Of a stretch of 64,000 nt of DNA, positions 17,771 through 25,978 are shown piece by piece. Below the pieces are notes generated by a model. It was not told where the DNA came from and searched no databases. It saw only the letters and a program-made list of their open reading frames with translations. How positions within the stretch are numbered: the stretch's first letter is position 1; each line of letters opens with the position of its first letter. The translations under genes and the position numbers were made by a program. The stretch lies in assembly GCF_014170375.1 (NCBI RefSeq), contig NZ_LZZW01000010.1, positions 1-64,000 of the forward strand, read 5' to 3'. This DNA comes from Variovorax sp. UMC13 (GTDB lineage Bacteria > Pseudomonadota > Gammaproteobacteria > Burkholderiales > Burkholderiaceae_C).

Positions 17771-18676
17771 TCAGGGTGCGCGCACCAGCTGCTGGATCAG
17801 CTGTGCCACGACGCGCGTCGCGCCGCTGACCGGCCCCCGGGGCGAGAAGTGGAGGTCGATGTGCTGCACCAGCTCGGGCTGCACGACGCGGCTGGCCTGG
17901 AGCCGGCCGCTCGCCACATCCTGCGCCACCGCGCTGTGGTTGAGCAGCAAATAGCCGCTGCCGGCGGCCGCGAGGTCGCGCTGGATGCCCAGCGAGCTGA
18001 CCTCGAGCTGCACGTCGAGCGTCAGGCCCTTGGCTTCGGCCAGCTGCTGCAGGTGCCGGTGCAGCACGCCTGCCTTGCGGTGCAAGATCAGGGGCAGCCG
18101 CTCGAGCGCCGCGAAGGCGACGGTCGGCGCGGCGGTGACGGGATCGCCGGCGCGCGCGCAGAGGTAGACGTCGGTGTCGACCAGGTGCAGCCCGTGCCTG
18201 TGCGGCACGCCATCGAAGCGCAGCGTCAGCGCCAGGTCGGCCTCGCCGTTCTGCAGCCAGGCCTCGAGCTGGTCCGCATAGCCTTCGGCCAGGTGCAGCC
18301 GGATGCCGGGGTGGCCCTCGCGCAGCGTCGACACCAGCGCGCCCATCAGCGGGCTGCTCAGCGACGGCAGCATCGCCAGGCGCACGTCGCCGGCCGGCGT
18401 GCCGGCCATGGCGCTGAACTGGTCCATCATCGCGTCGCCTTCGCTCAGCCAGGCATCGATGCGCGGCACCACGCCGCGGCCGAACTCGGTCAGCAGCATG
18501 CCGCGCCCGGTGCGCTGGAACAGGCGCGCGCCGAATTCCTGCTCGAACTGCGCGATCACCTTGCTGATGTAGGGCTGCGAGGCGCGCTCATGCAGCGCGG
18601 CCTTCGACAGGCTGCCCAGGCGCGCCACCGCGGCGATGAGGCGCAGCTTGTCCGGATCGGGGCGGGTTCGGCTCAT
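17771..18676 (-). CDS. LysR-family transcriptional regulator
   Basis: 301 aa. The helix-turn-helix region, AAVARLGSLSKAALHERASQPYISKVIAQFEQEFG, occupies about residues 14-50, and the effector domain about 90-295. Its ATG overlaps the stop of the upstream LysR gene (ATGA), so two different LysR proteins are made from one transcript. It is convergent with the fahA-cupin-Bug unit. It could regulate that unit or the lower meta pathway; the sequence does not decide. Confidence 0.88.
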   Translation of the reverse strand: MSRTRPDPDKLRLIAAVARLGSLSKAALHERASQPYISKVIAQFEQEFGARLFQRTGRGMLLTEFGRGVVPRIDAWLSEGDAMMDQFSAMAGTPAGDVRLAMLPSLSSPLMGALVSTLREGHPGIRLHLAEGYADQLEAWLQNGEADLALTLRFDGVPHRHGLHLVDTDVYLCARAGDPVTAAPTVAFAALERLPLILHRKAGVLHRHLQQLAEAKGLTLDVQLEVSSLGIQRDLAAAGSGYLLLNHSAVAQDVASGRLQASRVVQPELVQHIDLHFSPRGPVSGATRVVAQLIQQLVRAP

Positions 18677-19587
18677 GCGGCATTGTCACGCCGCTGCACG
18701 CTGCCCCTGCGGTACGCATCCACCACGTCGAGGAAGGCCAGCAGCACCGGCGAGCGGTCGTCGCGGCGGTAGAGGCAGCTCAGTTCCACGTCGTTGAGGT
18801 CGCTGGCGCGCAGCGGCCGGTACACCATGTTGGGCAGGCGCAGATTCATCGCCGGCTCGGTCGTGATGCAGACGCCGAAGCCGGCCGAGACCAGCGCCAC
18901 GCAGGTCAGCACGTCTTCCACCTCCTGTTCCACCCGCAGGCGCAGCTTGGCGCGCTGGAAGGCCGCGGTGACGGCCTGCGCCAGGCCCGCGATCGGCAGG
19001 TTGGGGTAGAGGATCATGGGCTGGTCCTCGAGGTCGCGCAGCGAGACGGTCTTGCGCGCGCACAGCGGGTGCTTGTCGTAGAGGCCGACCACCAGCTTCT
19101 CGCGCCGCACCGGCTCGACCGCGATGTCGGGCGCCTCGGGCACCAGGCGGTTGAACCCGACGGTGATGCGCCGCTCGCGCAGCGCCTCGAGCTGCTCGAT
19201 CTTGCTCATGGTGTGCAGGCCGATCTGCACGTCGGGCCGCTGCGCATGGAAGCGCGCGAGCAGCTGCGGGATCACGCTGAGCACGCTGGCGGTGAAGATG
19301 CCGATCTCGATCTTGCCGCCCAGGCCGCGCGCCGCGCGCAGGGTGCGCTCCTCGGCCAGGCGGGCCAGCGACAGCACGTTGGGCACCTCCTCCAGCAGCG
19401 CCTGGCCGGCGACCGTGAGGTCCACGCCCTTGGCGGTGCGCACGAACAGCGCCACGCCCATGCCCTCCTCCAGCGCGCGGATCTGGCGCGTGAGCGGCGG
19501 CTGGGTCATGTGCAGCTTCTCGGCCGCGCGCGAGAAGTTCCGCTCTTCGGCGAGCGCAAGGAAAAGGCGCATCTGTCGCAGGTCCAT
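18673..19587 (-). CDS. LysR-family transcriptional regulator of the lower meta-pathway cluster
   Basis: 304 aa. The N terminus, MDLRQMRLFLALAEERNFSRAAEKLHMTQPPLTRQI, is a textbook LysR helix-turn-helix of the CbbR/CatM-like group. The effector domain runs from about residue 90 and includes VSAGFGVCITTEP. It is divergent from the 2-oxopent-4-enoate hydratase gene. The 107-base gap holds a perfect T-N11-A palindrome and a sigma-70-like promoter in the standard LysR geometry. It is therefore very probably the activator of the operon at 19695-25971, likely responding to a pathway intermediate. Confidence 0.92.
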   Translation of the reverse strand: MDLRQMRLFLALAEERNFSRAAEKLHMTQPPLTRQIRALEEGMGVALFVRTAKGVDLTVAGQALLEEVPNVLSLARLAEERTLRAARGLGGKIEIGIFTASVLSVIPQLLARFHAQRPDVQIGLHTMSKIEQLEALRERRITVGFNRLVPEAPDIAVEPVRREKLVVGLYDKHPLCARKTVSLRDLEDQPMILYPNLPIAGLAQAVTAAFQRAKLRLRVEQEVEDVLTCVALVSAGFGVCITTEPAMNLRLPNMVYRPLRASDLNDVELSCLYRRDDRSPVLLAFLDVVDAYRRGSVQRRDNAA

Positions 19588-19602
19588 GGGTTCTCCTGTT
19601 CA

Positions 19603-19617
19603 ATACCCAAAGGGTAT
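19603..19617. promoter_or_regulatory. LysR box (perfect palindrome with T-N11-A core)
   Basis: ATACCCAAAGGGTAT: six-base arms, three-base centre, and an exact T-N11-A core. Its centre lies about 64 bases upstream of the start point predicted from the adjacent promoter, which is the standard position of a LysR recognition site. A second, weaker dyad (CGGT-N5-ACCG) lies at 19633-19645 over the -35 region. Confidence 0.6.
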
Positions 19618-19638
19618 CAAACCTGGAAAAATCGGTAT

Positions 19639-19667
19639 TTGACCGTATCGAAGGTGCTGCGGATGAT
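19639..19667 (+). promoter_or_regulatory. sigma-70-like promoter of the lower meta-pathway operon
   Basis: TTGACC (19639-19644), a 17-base spacer, and GATGAT (19662-19667). The -10 element is weak, as expected for an activator-dependent promoter. An AAGGAG ribosome site follows before the ATG at 19695. Confidence 0.5.
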
Positions 19668-19694
19668 CAGGCCCCACAAGGAGACCTCGATCCC

Positions 19695-20504
19695 ATGACA
19701 CCCCAGCAACACCTGCAGGCCGCGGCCGCGCTGCGCGACGCGGCGCGCACCGGCCACTTCATCGCGCCGCTGCGCGAACAGTTCACCGACATCACCGGGG
19801 ACGATGCCTACGCCATCCAGAAGATCAACACCGAGCTGCGCGTGCAGCAGGAAGGCCGGCGCGTCGTCGGCTGCAAGATCGGCCTGACCTCGCGCGTGGT
19901 GCAGCAGCAGCTCGGCGTCGACCAGCCGGACTTCGGCGTGCTGTTCGACGACATGGTCTACGGCGACGGCGAGCCGGTGCCGGCCGAGGTGCTGCACCAG
20001 CCCAAGGTCGAGGCCGAGATCGCCTTCGTGCTCGGCCGCGACCTCGACATGGCGCTGCCCGGCCACACCGACCTGATCCGCGCCATCGACTACGCGCTGC
20101 CCGCCATCGAGATCGTCGGCAGCCGCATCGCCGCCTGGAACATCAAGTTCGTCGACACCGTCGCGGACAACGCCTCGGCCGGCGCCTATGTGCTGGGCAC
20201 CACGCCGCGCAAGCTGGCCGACTTCGACCTGCGCCTGGCCGGCATGGCCATGCTGCGGCGCGGCGAGCCGGTGTCGACCGGCGCCGGCGCGGCCTGCCTG
20301 GGCCATCCCCTCAATGCCGTGGTGTGGCTGGCTCGCACCATGGCCCGGCTGGGCGCACCGCTGCGCGCGGGCGACCTGGTGCTCTCGGGCGCGCTCGGCC
20401 CGATGGTGGCCGTGGCGCCGGGCGACATCTTCGAGACCCACATCAACGGCCTGGGCAGCGTGCGCGCAGCCTTCGCGGCAGCCCCTGGCGGAGACAAGGC
20501 ATGA
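19695..20504 (+). CDS. 2-oxopent-4-enoate hydratase
   Basis: 269 aa enzyme of the MhpD/DmpE/XylJ hydratase-decarboxylase family (FAH-like fold). It adds water to 2-oxopent-4-enoate to give 4-hydroxy-2-oxovalerate. Visible features are CKIGLTSRVVQQQLGVDQPDFG, the acidic metal site QPKVEAEIAFVLGRDL, and VDTVADNASAGAYVLG. An AAGGAG ribosome site lies 11 bases before the ATG. The stop overlaps the next gene (ATGA). It is the first gene of the lower meta-cleavage operon and is divergent from its likely LysR activator. Hydratase rather than decarboxylase is chosen because the next gene looks like the decarboxylase; the two families are close, so the assignments could be swapped. Confidence 0.85.
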   Translation: MTPQQHLQAAAALRDAARTGHFIAPLREQFTDITGDDAYAIQKINTELRVQQEGRRVVGCKIGLTSRVVQQQLGVDQPDFGVLFDDMVYGDGEPVPAEVLHQPKVEAEIAFVLGRDLDMALPGHTDLIRAIDYALPAIEIVGSRIAAWNIKFVDTVADNASAGAYVLGTTPRKLADFDLRLAGMAMLRRGEPVSTGAGAACLGHPLNAVVWLARTMARLGAPLRAGDLVLSGALGPMVAVAPGDIFETHINGLGSVRAAFAAAPGGDKA

Positions 20505-21286
20505 ACGACACCACGACCCCTTCCATCGAGCACTTCGCCGAGCTGCTCGACACCTGCGCGCGCGAGGCCCGCGAGCTGCCGCAGATCGATCCCGAGAACC
20601 GCCTCGGCCTCGACGAAGCCTATGCGATCCAGGCCGCGTCGATCCGGCGCCGCATCGCGCGCGGCGAACGCCGCGTGGGCGTGAAGATGGGCTTCACCAG
20701 CCGCGCCAAGATGCTGCAGATGGGGCTGTCGGACGTCATCTGGGGCCGGCTCAGCTCCAGCATGCAGGTGGAGGAAGGCACGGCCATCGACTTCTCGCGC
20801 TTCGTGCATCCGCGCTGCGAACCCGAGCTGGCCTTCGTGCTCAAGAAGCCGCTGGCGGGCGACGTGACCGGGCCGGAGGCGCTGGCCGCGGTCGAGGCCA
20901 TCGCGCCGGCGCTGGAGATCATCGACTCGCGCTACCAGGACTTCAAGTTCACGCTGCCCGAGGTGATCGCCGACAACGCCTCGTCGAGTGCCTTCGTGGT
21001 CGGCCCCTGGAGCGATCCGCGCCGGGTGGACTTCGGCAACCTCGGCCTCACGCTGAACATCGACGGCCGCGTGGCGCAGGTGGGTTCCACCGCCGCGCTG
21101 CTGGGCCACCCGCTGCGTTCGCTGGTGGCGGCCGCGCGGCTCTCGGCCGCGGCAGGCGAGCCGTTGCAGGCCGGCTGGATCGTGATGGCCGGCGGCGCCA
21201 CGCCGGCCGAATGGATCCGTCCGGGCCAGTACGTCTCGGTCGAGATGGAAAAGCTCGGCCAGGCCGGCTTCCACCTGAAGGGCTGA
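20501..21286 (+). CDS. 2-oxo-3-hexenedioate (4-oxalocrotonate) decarboxylase
   Basis: 261 aa enzyme of the DmpH/XylI family, paralogous to the hydratase just upstream. It removes CO2 from 2-oxo-3-hexenedioate to give 2-oxopent-4-enoate, and in known systems forms a complex with the hydratase. Characteristic stretches are VGVKMGFTSRAKMLQMG, HPRCEPELAFVLKKPL (metal-site acidic residues), and DSRYQDFKFTLPEVIADNASS. The ATG overlaps the hydratase stop (ATGA), which fits co-assembly. A longer upstream frame to 20324 is a shadow of the hydratase gene and was not used. Confidence 0.85.
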   Translation: MNDTTTPSIEHFAELLDTCAREARELPQIDPENRLGLDEAYAIQAASIRRRIARGERRVGVKMGFTSRAKMLQMGLSDVIWGRLSSSMQVEEGTAIDFSRFVHPRCEPELAFVLKKPLAGDVTGPEALAAVEAIAPALEIIDSRYQDFKFTLPEVIADNASSSAFVVGPWSDPRRVDFGNLGLTLNIDGRVAQVGSTAALLGHPLRSLVAAARLSAAAGEPLQAGWIVMAGGATPAEWIRPGQYVSVEMEKLGQAGFHLKG

Positions 21287-21329
21287 GGCCGCCTTTCTTT
21301 CGCCCCCACAACACCAGGAGACAGACACC

Positions 21330-21794
21330 ATGAGTTCCACCCCCGCCAAGCCCTTCGATCCCTCCGTGGTCCAGCGGGTCATCGGCCCCTACCTCGAAGG
21401 CCAGCAGAGCCCCGAGGAACGCGGCCAGGTCTACCGCGACCTGCTGGGCTACGTGCCGCCGCGCATCCAGTCGCGCTTCCATGTCACGGGCGCGCTGGAC
21501 CCGAAGATGCTCGACCTGCAGGAGCAGATGCGCACGCACGCCATGTACACCGACGTGCTCGACCCCAAGACCGTGCAGCTGATGCTGTTCGGCATGCTGC
21601 TGATGGACATGAACGACGCGGCCACCACGCACGGCCTGGCGGCGCGGCGCGCGGGCGCGGGCTGGGACGAGATGCAGGCCGTCATCAGCCTGTGCTTCCT
21701 GTTCCGCGGCCTGCCCGCGGCCAACCGCGGCGCCGACATCCTGGCCGATCTCGCCCAGCGCGAGGACGCCGCCTCGAAGGCCGCCGCAGCGTGA
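21330..21794 (+). CDS. carboxymuconolactone decarboxylase (CMD)-family protein
   Basis: 154 aa small helical protein resembling the CMD/AhpD-like family. The segment DAATTHGLAARRAGAGWDEMQAVISLCFLFRG (about residues 93-124) matches the family's His-containing helix and the following helix, but there is no CxxC pair, so peroxidase chemistry is unlikely. It sits between the decarboxylase and the LigI-like amidohydrolase of the operon, with its stop overlapping the GTG of the latter. A related but longer protein is at 27402-27956. Lactone ring chemistry next to an amidohydrolase is a reasonable guess; the function is not established. Confidence 0.7.
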   Translation: MSSTPAKPFDPSVVQRVIGPYLEGQQSPEERGQVYRDLLGYVPPRIQSRFHVTGALDPKMLDLQEQMRTHAMYTDVLDPKTVQLMLFGMLLMDMNDAATTHGLAARRAGAGWDEMQAVISLCFLFRGLPAANRGADILADLAQREDAASKAAAA

Positions 21795-22687
21795 GCACGC
21801 CCACCACCGCGGGCGTTGCGGCACCGCCGTGCCCGGGCCCGGACCGCAACCTCCGTCGGCCGCGCTTCACGCTGCCGCGCGGCGCTGTCGACACGCATGC
21901 GCATGTCTTCGGCCCGCAGGCGCGCTACCCCTTCTCGCCCGAGCGCAGCTACACGCCCGAAGACTGCACGGTCGACCAGTACCGGACGCTGCTCGACACG
22001 CTGGGCATCGACCGCTGCGTGCTGGTGCAGGGCGGCGCGCACGGCACCGACAACTGCGCCACGCTCGATGCGATCGAGGCGCTGGGCCCGCGCGCACGCG
22101 GCGTCGCGGTGATCCGGCCGGGCCTCTCGCCAGAAGCACTGCAGGCGCTGCACGACGGCGGCATGCGCGGCTGCCGTATCTCGACCGTGGTGCGCGGCGG
22201 CGCGAACTTCGAGCACCTGGAAGCGCTGGCCGAGGCCACCCATGCGTTGGGCTGGCACCTGGTGCTGCACCTGCGGCACTCGGCCGAGCTGACGGCGCTC
22301 GCCCCGCGGCTGCGCGCCCTGCCCAACCCCTTCGTGCTCGACCACCTGGGCCATGTGCTGGGCAGCGAAGGCACGCAGAGCGAAGGCTTCGCGGCCGTGA
22401 TGGACCTGCTGGACACCGACCGCTGCTGGGTCAAGCTGGCCAGCCTCTACCGCTCGTCCTCGCTGCCCTACCCGCACCCCGACATGCTGCCGATGGTGCA
22501 CGCGGTCGCGCAGGCGCGGCCCGACCGGCTGCTGTGGGGCACCAACTGGCCGCACCCGATCCATGCGGGCGCGATGCCCAACGACGCCGACACCGTCGAC
22601 CTGATCCCGCTCTGGGTCCCCGACCCCGAGGTGCAGCAGCAGATGCTGGTGCGCAACCCGGCACGGCTGTACGGCTTCGACGACTGA
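21791..22687 (+). CDS. LigI-like amidohydrolase (TIM-barrel metal-dependent hydrolase)
   Basis: 298 aa from a GTG that overlaps the previous stop (GTGA). The group (COG3618-like) includes 2-pyrone-4,6-dicarboxylate lactonase. The HxH motif is in AVDTHAHVFGP, a further His pair in FVLDHLGHVLG, and the C-terminal loop reads LLWGTNWPHP. That loop has Asn where the catalytic Asp of the superfamily normally sits; the paralogue at 30378-31223 has GSDWPH. In this operon it could open a lactone or pyrone to a hydroxymuconate-type acid that then enters the decarboxylase/hydratase route. Substrate is inferred only. Confidence 0.8.
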   Translation: MSTPTTAGVAAPPCPGPDRNLRRPRFTLPRGAVDTHAHVFGPQARYPFSPERSYTPEDCTVDQYRTLLDTLGIDRCVLVQGGAHGTDNCATLDAIEALGPRARGVAVIRPGLSPEALQALHDGGMRGCRISTVVRGGANFEHLEALAEATHALGWHLVLHLRHSAELTALAPRLRALPNPFVLDHLGHVLGSEGTQSEGFAAVMDLLDTDRCWVKLASLYRSSSLPYPHPDMLPMVHAVAQARPDRLLWGTNWPHPIHAGAMPNDADTVDLIPLWVPDPEVQQQMLVRNPARLYGFDD

Positions 22688-22718
22688 CCCCCGAACAGCA
22701 GACAACTGGAACAGAACA

Positions 22719-23699
22719 ATGAAGACAAACCCGATTCGACACCTCGCCCGCCTGCTGGCCTGCGGCACGCTGATGGCCTTCGCCACGGCCGGCATGGCAC
22801 AGAGCTTCCCCAGCCGCCCGATCACCATCGTGGTCCCGTTCCCGCCCGGCGGCACCACCGACATCCTGGCGCGCGCCGTGGCCGAGGGCATGGGCCGCGA
22901 ACTCAAGCAGACCGTGATCGTCGACAACCGGCCCGGCGCCGGCGGCAACGTGGGCACCGAGGTGGTGGTGCGCGCCAAGCCCGACGGCTACACGCTGCTG
23001 GTCAGCACCGCGGGCCCGCTGAGCATCAACCAGCATCTCTACAAGCGCCAGGGCTACGACCCGGTCAAGGACCTGTCGCCGATCGGCATGCTGGCCTCGG
23101 TGCCGATCGTGCTGGTGACGAACCCCGCGCAGCCCTACAAGACGCTGGCCGAGTTCATCGCCTATGCCAAGTCGCATCCGGGCAAGCTTTCGTACGGTTC
23201 GCAGGGCAACGGCACCACCAGCCACCTCACGATGGAACTGCTCAAGTCGCAGGCCGGCCTCGACCTGGTGCACGTGCCCTACCGCGGCAGTTCGCCGGCG
23301 GCCAACGACCTGATGGGCGGCGCGATCCAGGTGATGTTCGACAACTCGCCTTCGACCCTGCCCTTCGTCGAGTCGGGCCGCATGCGCGGCCTGGGCGTGG
23401 CGACGGCGCAGCCGGTGGCGGCCATCAAGGGCCTGCCGGCCATCGCGGAGAGCGTGAAGGGCTTCGAGTCCGTCGCCTGGTTCGCGATCGTCGGCCCGGC
23501 CGCCCTGCCCGCCGACGTGCTGCACAAGCTCAATGCGGCGGTCAACACCACGCTCAAGCGGCCCGACCTGGTGCAGCGCTTCGCGGCCACCGGCGTGGAA
23601 CTGACCGGCGGCGAGCCCAAGGCACTGGCCAGCTTCATGCAGGCCGAGAGCCTCAAGTGGGGCAAGGTGGTGCAGTCCGCCGGCGTGAGCCTCGACTGA
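22719..23699 (+). CDS. Bug-family periplasmic binding protein
   Basis: 326 aa. The signal peptide ends near residue 28 (ATAGMAQS). The mature start [23 protein letters not shown] is the classical Bug signature, and [13 protein letters not shown] and the [17 protein letters not shown] region match the ligand-binding loops that hold carboxylates. It lies inside the lower meta-pathway operon between the amidohydrolase and the tautomerase, so it probably captures the acid that the operon degrades. No TctA or TctB gene is nearby; the membrane part must come from elsewhere in the genome. Confidence 0.92.
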   Translation: MKTNPIRHLARLLACGTLMAFATAGMAQSFPSRPITIVVPFPPGGTTDILARAVAEGMGRELKQTVIVDNRPGAGGNVGTEVVVRAKPDGYTLLVSTAGPLSINQHLYKRQGYDPVKDLSPIGMLASVPIVLVTNPAQPYKTLAEFIAYAKSHPGKLSYGSQGNGTTSHLTMELLKSQAGLDLVHVPYRGSSPAANDLMGGAIQVMFDNSPSTLPFVESGRMRGLGVATAQPVAAIKGLPAIAESVKGFESVAWFAIVGPAALPADVLHKLNAAVNTTLKRPDLVQRFAATGVELTGGEPKALASFMQAESLKWGKVVQSAGVSLD

Positions 23700-23753
23700 C
23701 CCGCCTCGCCTTCCCCACCCCAGAAATTTCATCACCATCCACAAGGGAAACCC

Positions 23754-23978
23754 ATGCCCATCGTCCACATCCAGATGCTCGAGGGGCGCGACGCCGCCAC
23801 CGTGAGCCAATGCCTGCGGGAGGTCGCGCGCGTCGTGCACCAGACGCTCAGCGCGCCGCTGGAGACCATCCGCGTCGTCGCCACCGAGGTGCCGCACACC
23901 CACTGGGCCATCGGCGACCGCACGCGCAGCGACATCGAGGCCGAGAAGAAGGCGGCCAAAGCGGAGCCGGCATCGTGA
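23754..23978 (+). CDS. 4-oxalocrotonate tautomerase-family protein
   Basis: 74 aa, slightly longer than the usual 62. It begins [12 protein letters not shown], so the catalytic amino-terminal Pro is present, as are Arg in EGR and Arg in ETIRVV. The aromatic residue after TH is Trp (THWAIGD) instead of the usual Phe. The enzyme converts 2-hydroxymuconate to 2-oxo-3-hexenedioate, the substrate of the decarboxylase at 20501. An AAGGGAAA ribosome site precedes the ATG. Its TGA overlaps the GTG of the acetaldehyde dehydrogenase gene. Confidence 0.88.
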   Translation: MPIVHIQMLEGRDAATVSQCLREVARVVHQTLSAPLETIRVVATEVPHTHWAIGDRTRSDIEAEKKAAKAEPAS

Positions 23979-24934
23979 GCGCCCGGCTCAAGGTCGCGAT
24001 CATCGGCCCCGGCAACATCGGGACCGACCTGATGATCAAGGTGATGCGCAACAGCCAGCACCTGGAGATGGGCGCGATGGTCGGCGTGGACCCGGCCTCG
24101 GAAGGCCTGCAGCGCGCCGCCCGCCTGGGCGTCGCGACCACGGCCCAGGGCCTGGACGGCCTGCTCGCGCTCGACGTCTTCCCCGACATCGACATCGTCT
24201 TCGACGCCACCTCGGCCGGCGCGCATGCCCGCCACAACGAGGTGCTGCAGCAGCACGGCGTGCAGGTGATCGACCTGACGCCCGCGGCCATCGGCCCCTA
24301 TGTGATCCCGGCGATCAACCTCGAGGCCGAGAACGCCAGCAACATGAACATGGTGACCTGCGGCGGGCAGGCCACGATCCCGATCGTGGCGGCCGTCTCG
24401 CGCGTGGCCAAGGTCTACTACGGCGAGATCGTGGCCTCGATCTCCAGCAAGTCCGCCGGCCCGGGCACGCGCGCCAACATCGACGAGTTCACCGAGACCA
24501 CGCGCGCCGCGATCGAGAAGCTGGGCGGCGCCCAGCGCGGCAAGGCCATCATCGTGCTGAACCCGGCCGAGCCGCCGCTGATCATGCGCGACACGGTGTT
24601 CGTGCTGTCGGAGCCCGCCGACCAAGCCGCGGTGGAGCGCAGCATCGAGCAGATGGTGGCGAGCGTGCAGGCCTATGTGCCGGGCTACCGCCTGAAGCAG
24701 CGCGTGCAGTTCGACGTGGTGCCGCCCGAGGCGCCGCTCAACATCCCCGGCCTGGGCCTGCGCCACGGCCTCAAGACCTCGGTGTTCCTCGAAGTCGAGG
24801 GCGCCGCCCATTACCTGCCCGCGTACGCCGGCAACCTCGACATCATGACCTCGGCCGCCCTGGCCTGCGCCGACATGATGGCCCGGCGCCGCATCGCCGC
24901 CGGCATCGCGCGCGGCCTGAAGGAAGCAGCATGA
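23975..24934 (+). CDS. acetaldehyde dehydrogenase (acylating)
   Basis: 319 aa, MhpF/DmpF/BphJ family. It oxidises acetaldehyde to acetyl-CoA with NAD and CoA. The N-terminal nucleotide motif is [12 protein letters not shown] (about residues 9-20), the catalytic Cys is in [16 protein letters not shown] (about 128), and [17 protein letters not shown] and the C-terminal dimerisation region are typical. The GTG start overlaps the tautomerase stop (GTGA), and the stop overlaps the aldolase ATG (ATGA). In known systems it forms a channelling complex with the aldolase encoded next. Confidence 0.95.
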   Translation: MSARLKVAIIGPGNIGTDLMIKVMRNSQHLEMGAMVGVDPASEGLQRAARLGVATTAQGLDGLLALDVFPDIDIVFDATSAGAHARHNEVLQQHGVQVIDLTPAAIGPYVIPAINLEAENASNMNMVTCGGQATIPIVAAVSRVAKVYYGEIVASISSKSAGPGTRANIDEFTETTRAAIEKLGGAQRGKAIIVLNPAEPPLIMRDTVFVLSEPADQAAVERSIEQMVASVQAYVPGYRLKQRVQFDVVPPEAPLNIPGLGLRHGLKTSVFLEVEGAAHYLPAYAGNLDIMTSAALACADMMARRRIAAGIARGLKEAA

Positions 24935-25971
24935 CCACCGCCAAGAAACTCTACATCTCCGACGTGACGCTGCGCGACGGCAGCCACGCGATCCGCCACC
25001 AGTACAGCCTGGCCAATGTGCGCGCCATCGCGGCCGCGCTCGACGCCGCCGGCGTCGACAGCCTCGAGGTCGCGCACGGCGACGGCCTGGAGGGTTCCAG
25101 CTTCAACTACGGCTTCGGCGCCCACACCGACGTCGAGTGGATCGCCGCCGCCGCCGAGAGCGTCAAGCAGGCGAAGATCGCGACCCTGCTGCTGCCCGGC
25201 ATCGGCACCACGCACGACCTGCGCAATGCCTACGACGCCGGCGCGCGCGTGGTGCGCGTGGCGACCCACTGCACCGAGGCCGACGTCTCGCGCCAGCACC
25301 TGGAGTACGCGCGCGAACTGGGCATGGACCCGGTGGGCTTCCTGATGATGAGCCACATGACCACGCCGCAGAAGCTGGCCGAGCAGGCGAAGCTCATGGA
25401 GAGCTATGGCGCCACCTGCGTCTACGTGGTCGACTCCGGCGGCGCGCTGGGCATGCAGGACGTGCGGGATCGCTTCCGCGCCTTCAAGGAGGTGCTCAGG
25501 CCCGAGACCGCCACCGGCATCCATGCGCATCACAACCTGAGCCTGGGCGTGGCCAACTCCATCGCCGCCGTCGAGGAAGGCTGCGACCGCATCGACGCCA
25601 GCCTGGCCGGCATGGGCGCGGGCGCGGGCAACGCGCCGCTGGAGGTCTTCATCGCCGCGGCCGCGCGCCTGGGCTGGAACCACGGCTGCGACCTCTACCG
25701 CCTGATGGACGCGGCCGACGACCTGGTGCGTCCGCTGCAGGACCGCCCGGTGCGCGTGGACCGCGAGACGCTGGCGCTGGGCTATGCCGGCGTGTACTCG
25801 AGCTTCCTGCGCCATGCCGAGGCCGCGGCGCAGAAGTACGGCCTCAAGACCGTGGACATCCTGGTCGAGCTGGGCCGGCGCAAGATGGTCGGCGGCCAGG
25901 AAGACATGATCGTCGACGTGGCGCTGGACCTGCTCAAGCCGCGCGAACAGGCGGCGGCGCATTCCAGCTGA
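24931..25971 (+). CDS. 4-hydroxy-2-oxovalerate aldolase
   Basis: 346 aa, MhpE/DmpG/BphI family. It cleaves 4-hydroxy-2-oxovalerate to pyruvate and acetaldehyde with a divalent metal. The N-terminal [16 protein letters not shown] block contains the catalytic Arg and metal Asp, the metal His pair is in [12 protein letters not shown] (about 200), and the C-terminal communication domain carries [10 protein letters not shown]. It is the last gene of the operon and ends seven bases before the expected end of the convergent fumarylacetoacetase copy. Full family length, no abnormality. Confidence 0.95.
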   Translation: MTTAKKLYISDVTLRDGSHAIRHQYSLANVRAIAAALDAAGVDSLEVAHGDGLEGSSFNYGFGAHTDVEWIAAAAESVKQAKIATLLLPGIGTTHDLRNAYDAGARVVRVATHCTEADVSRQHLEYARELGMDPVGFLMMSHMTTPQKLAEQAKLMESYGATCVYVVDSGGALGMQDVRDRFRAFKEVLRPETATGIHAHHNLSLGVANSIAAVEEGCDRIDASLAGMGAGAGNAPLEVFIAAAARLGWNHGCDLYRLMDAADDLVRPLQDRPVRVDRETLALGYAGVYSSFLRHAEAAAQKYGLKTVDILVELGRRKMVGGQEDMIVDVALDLLKPREQAAAHSS

Positions 25972-25978
25972 GCCGGCC

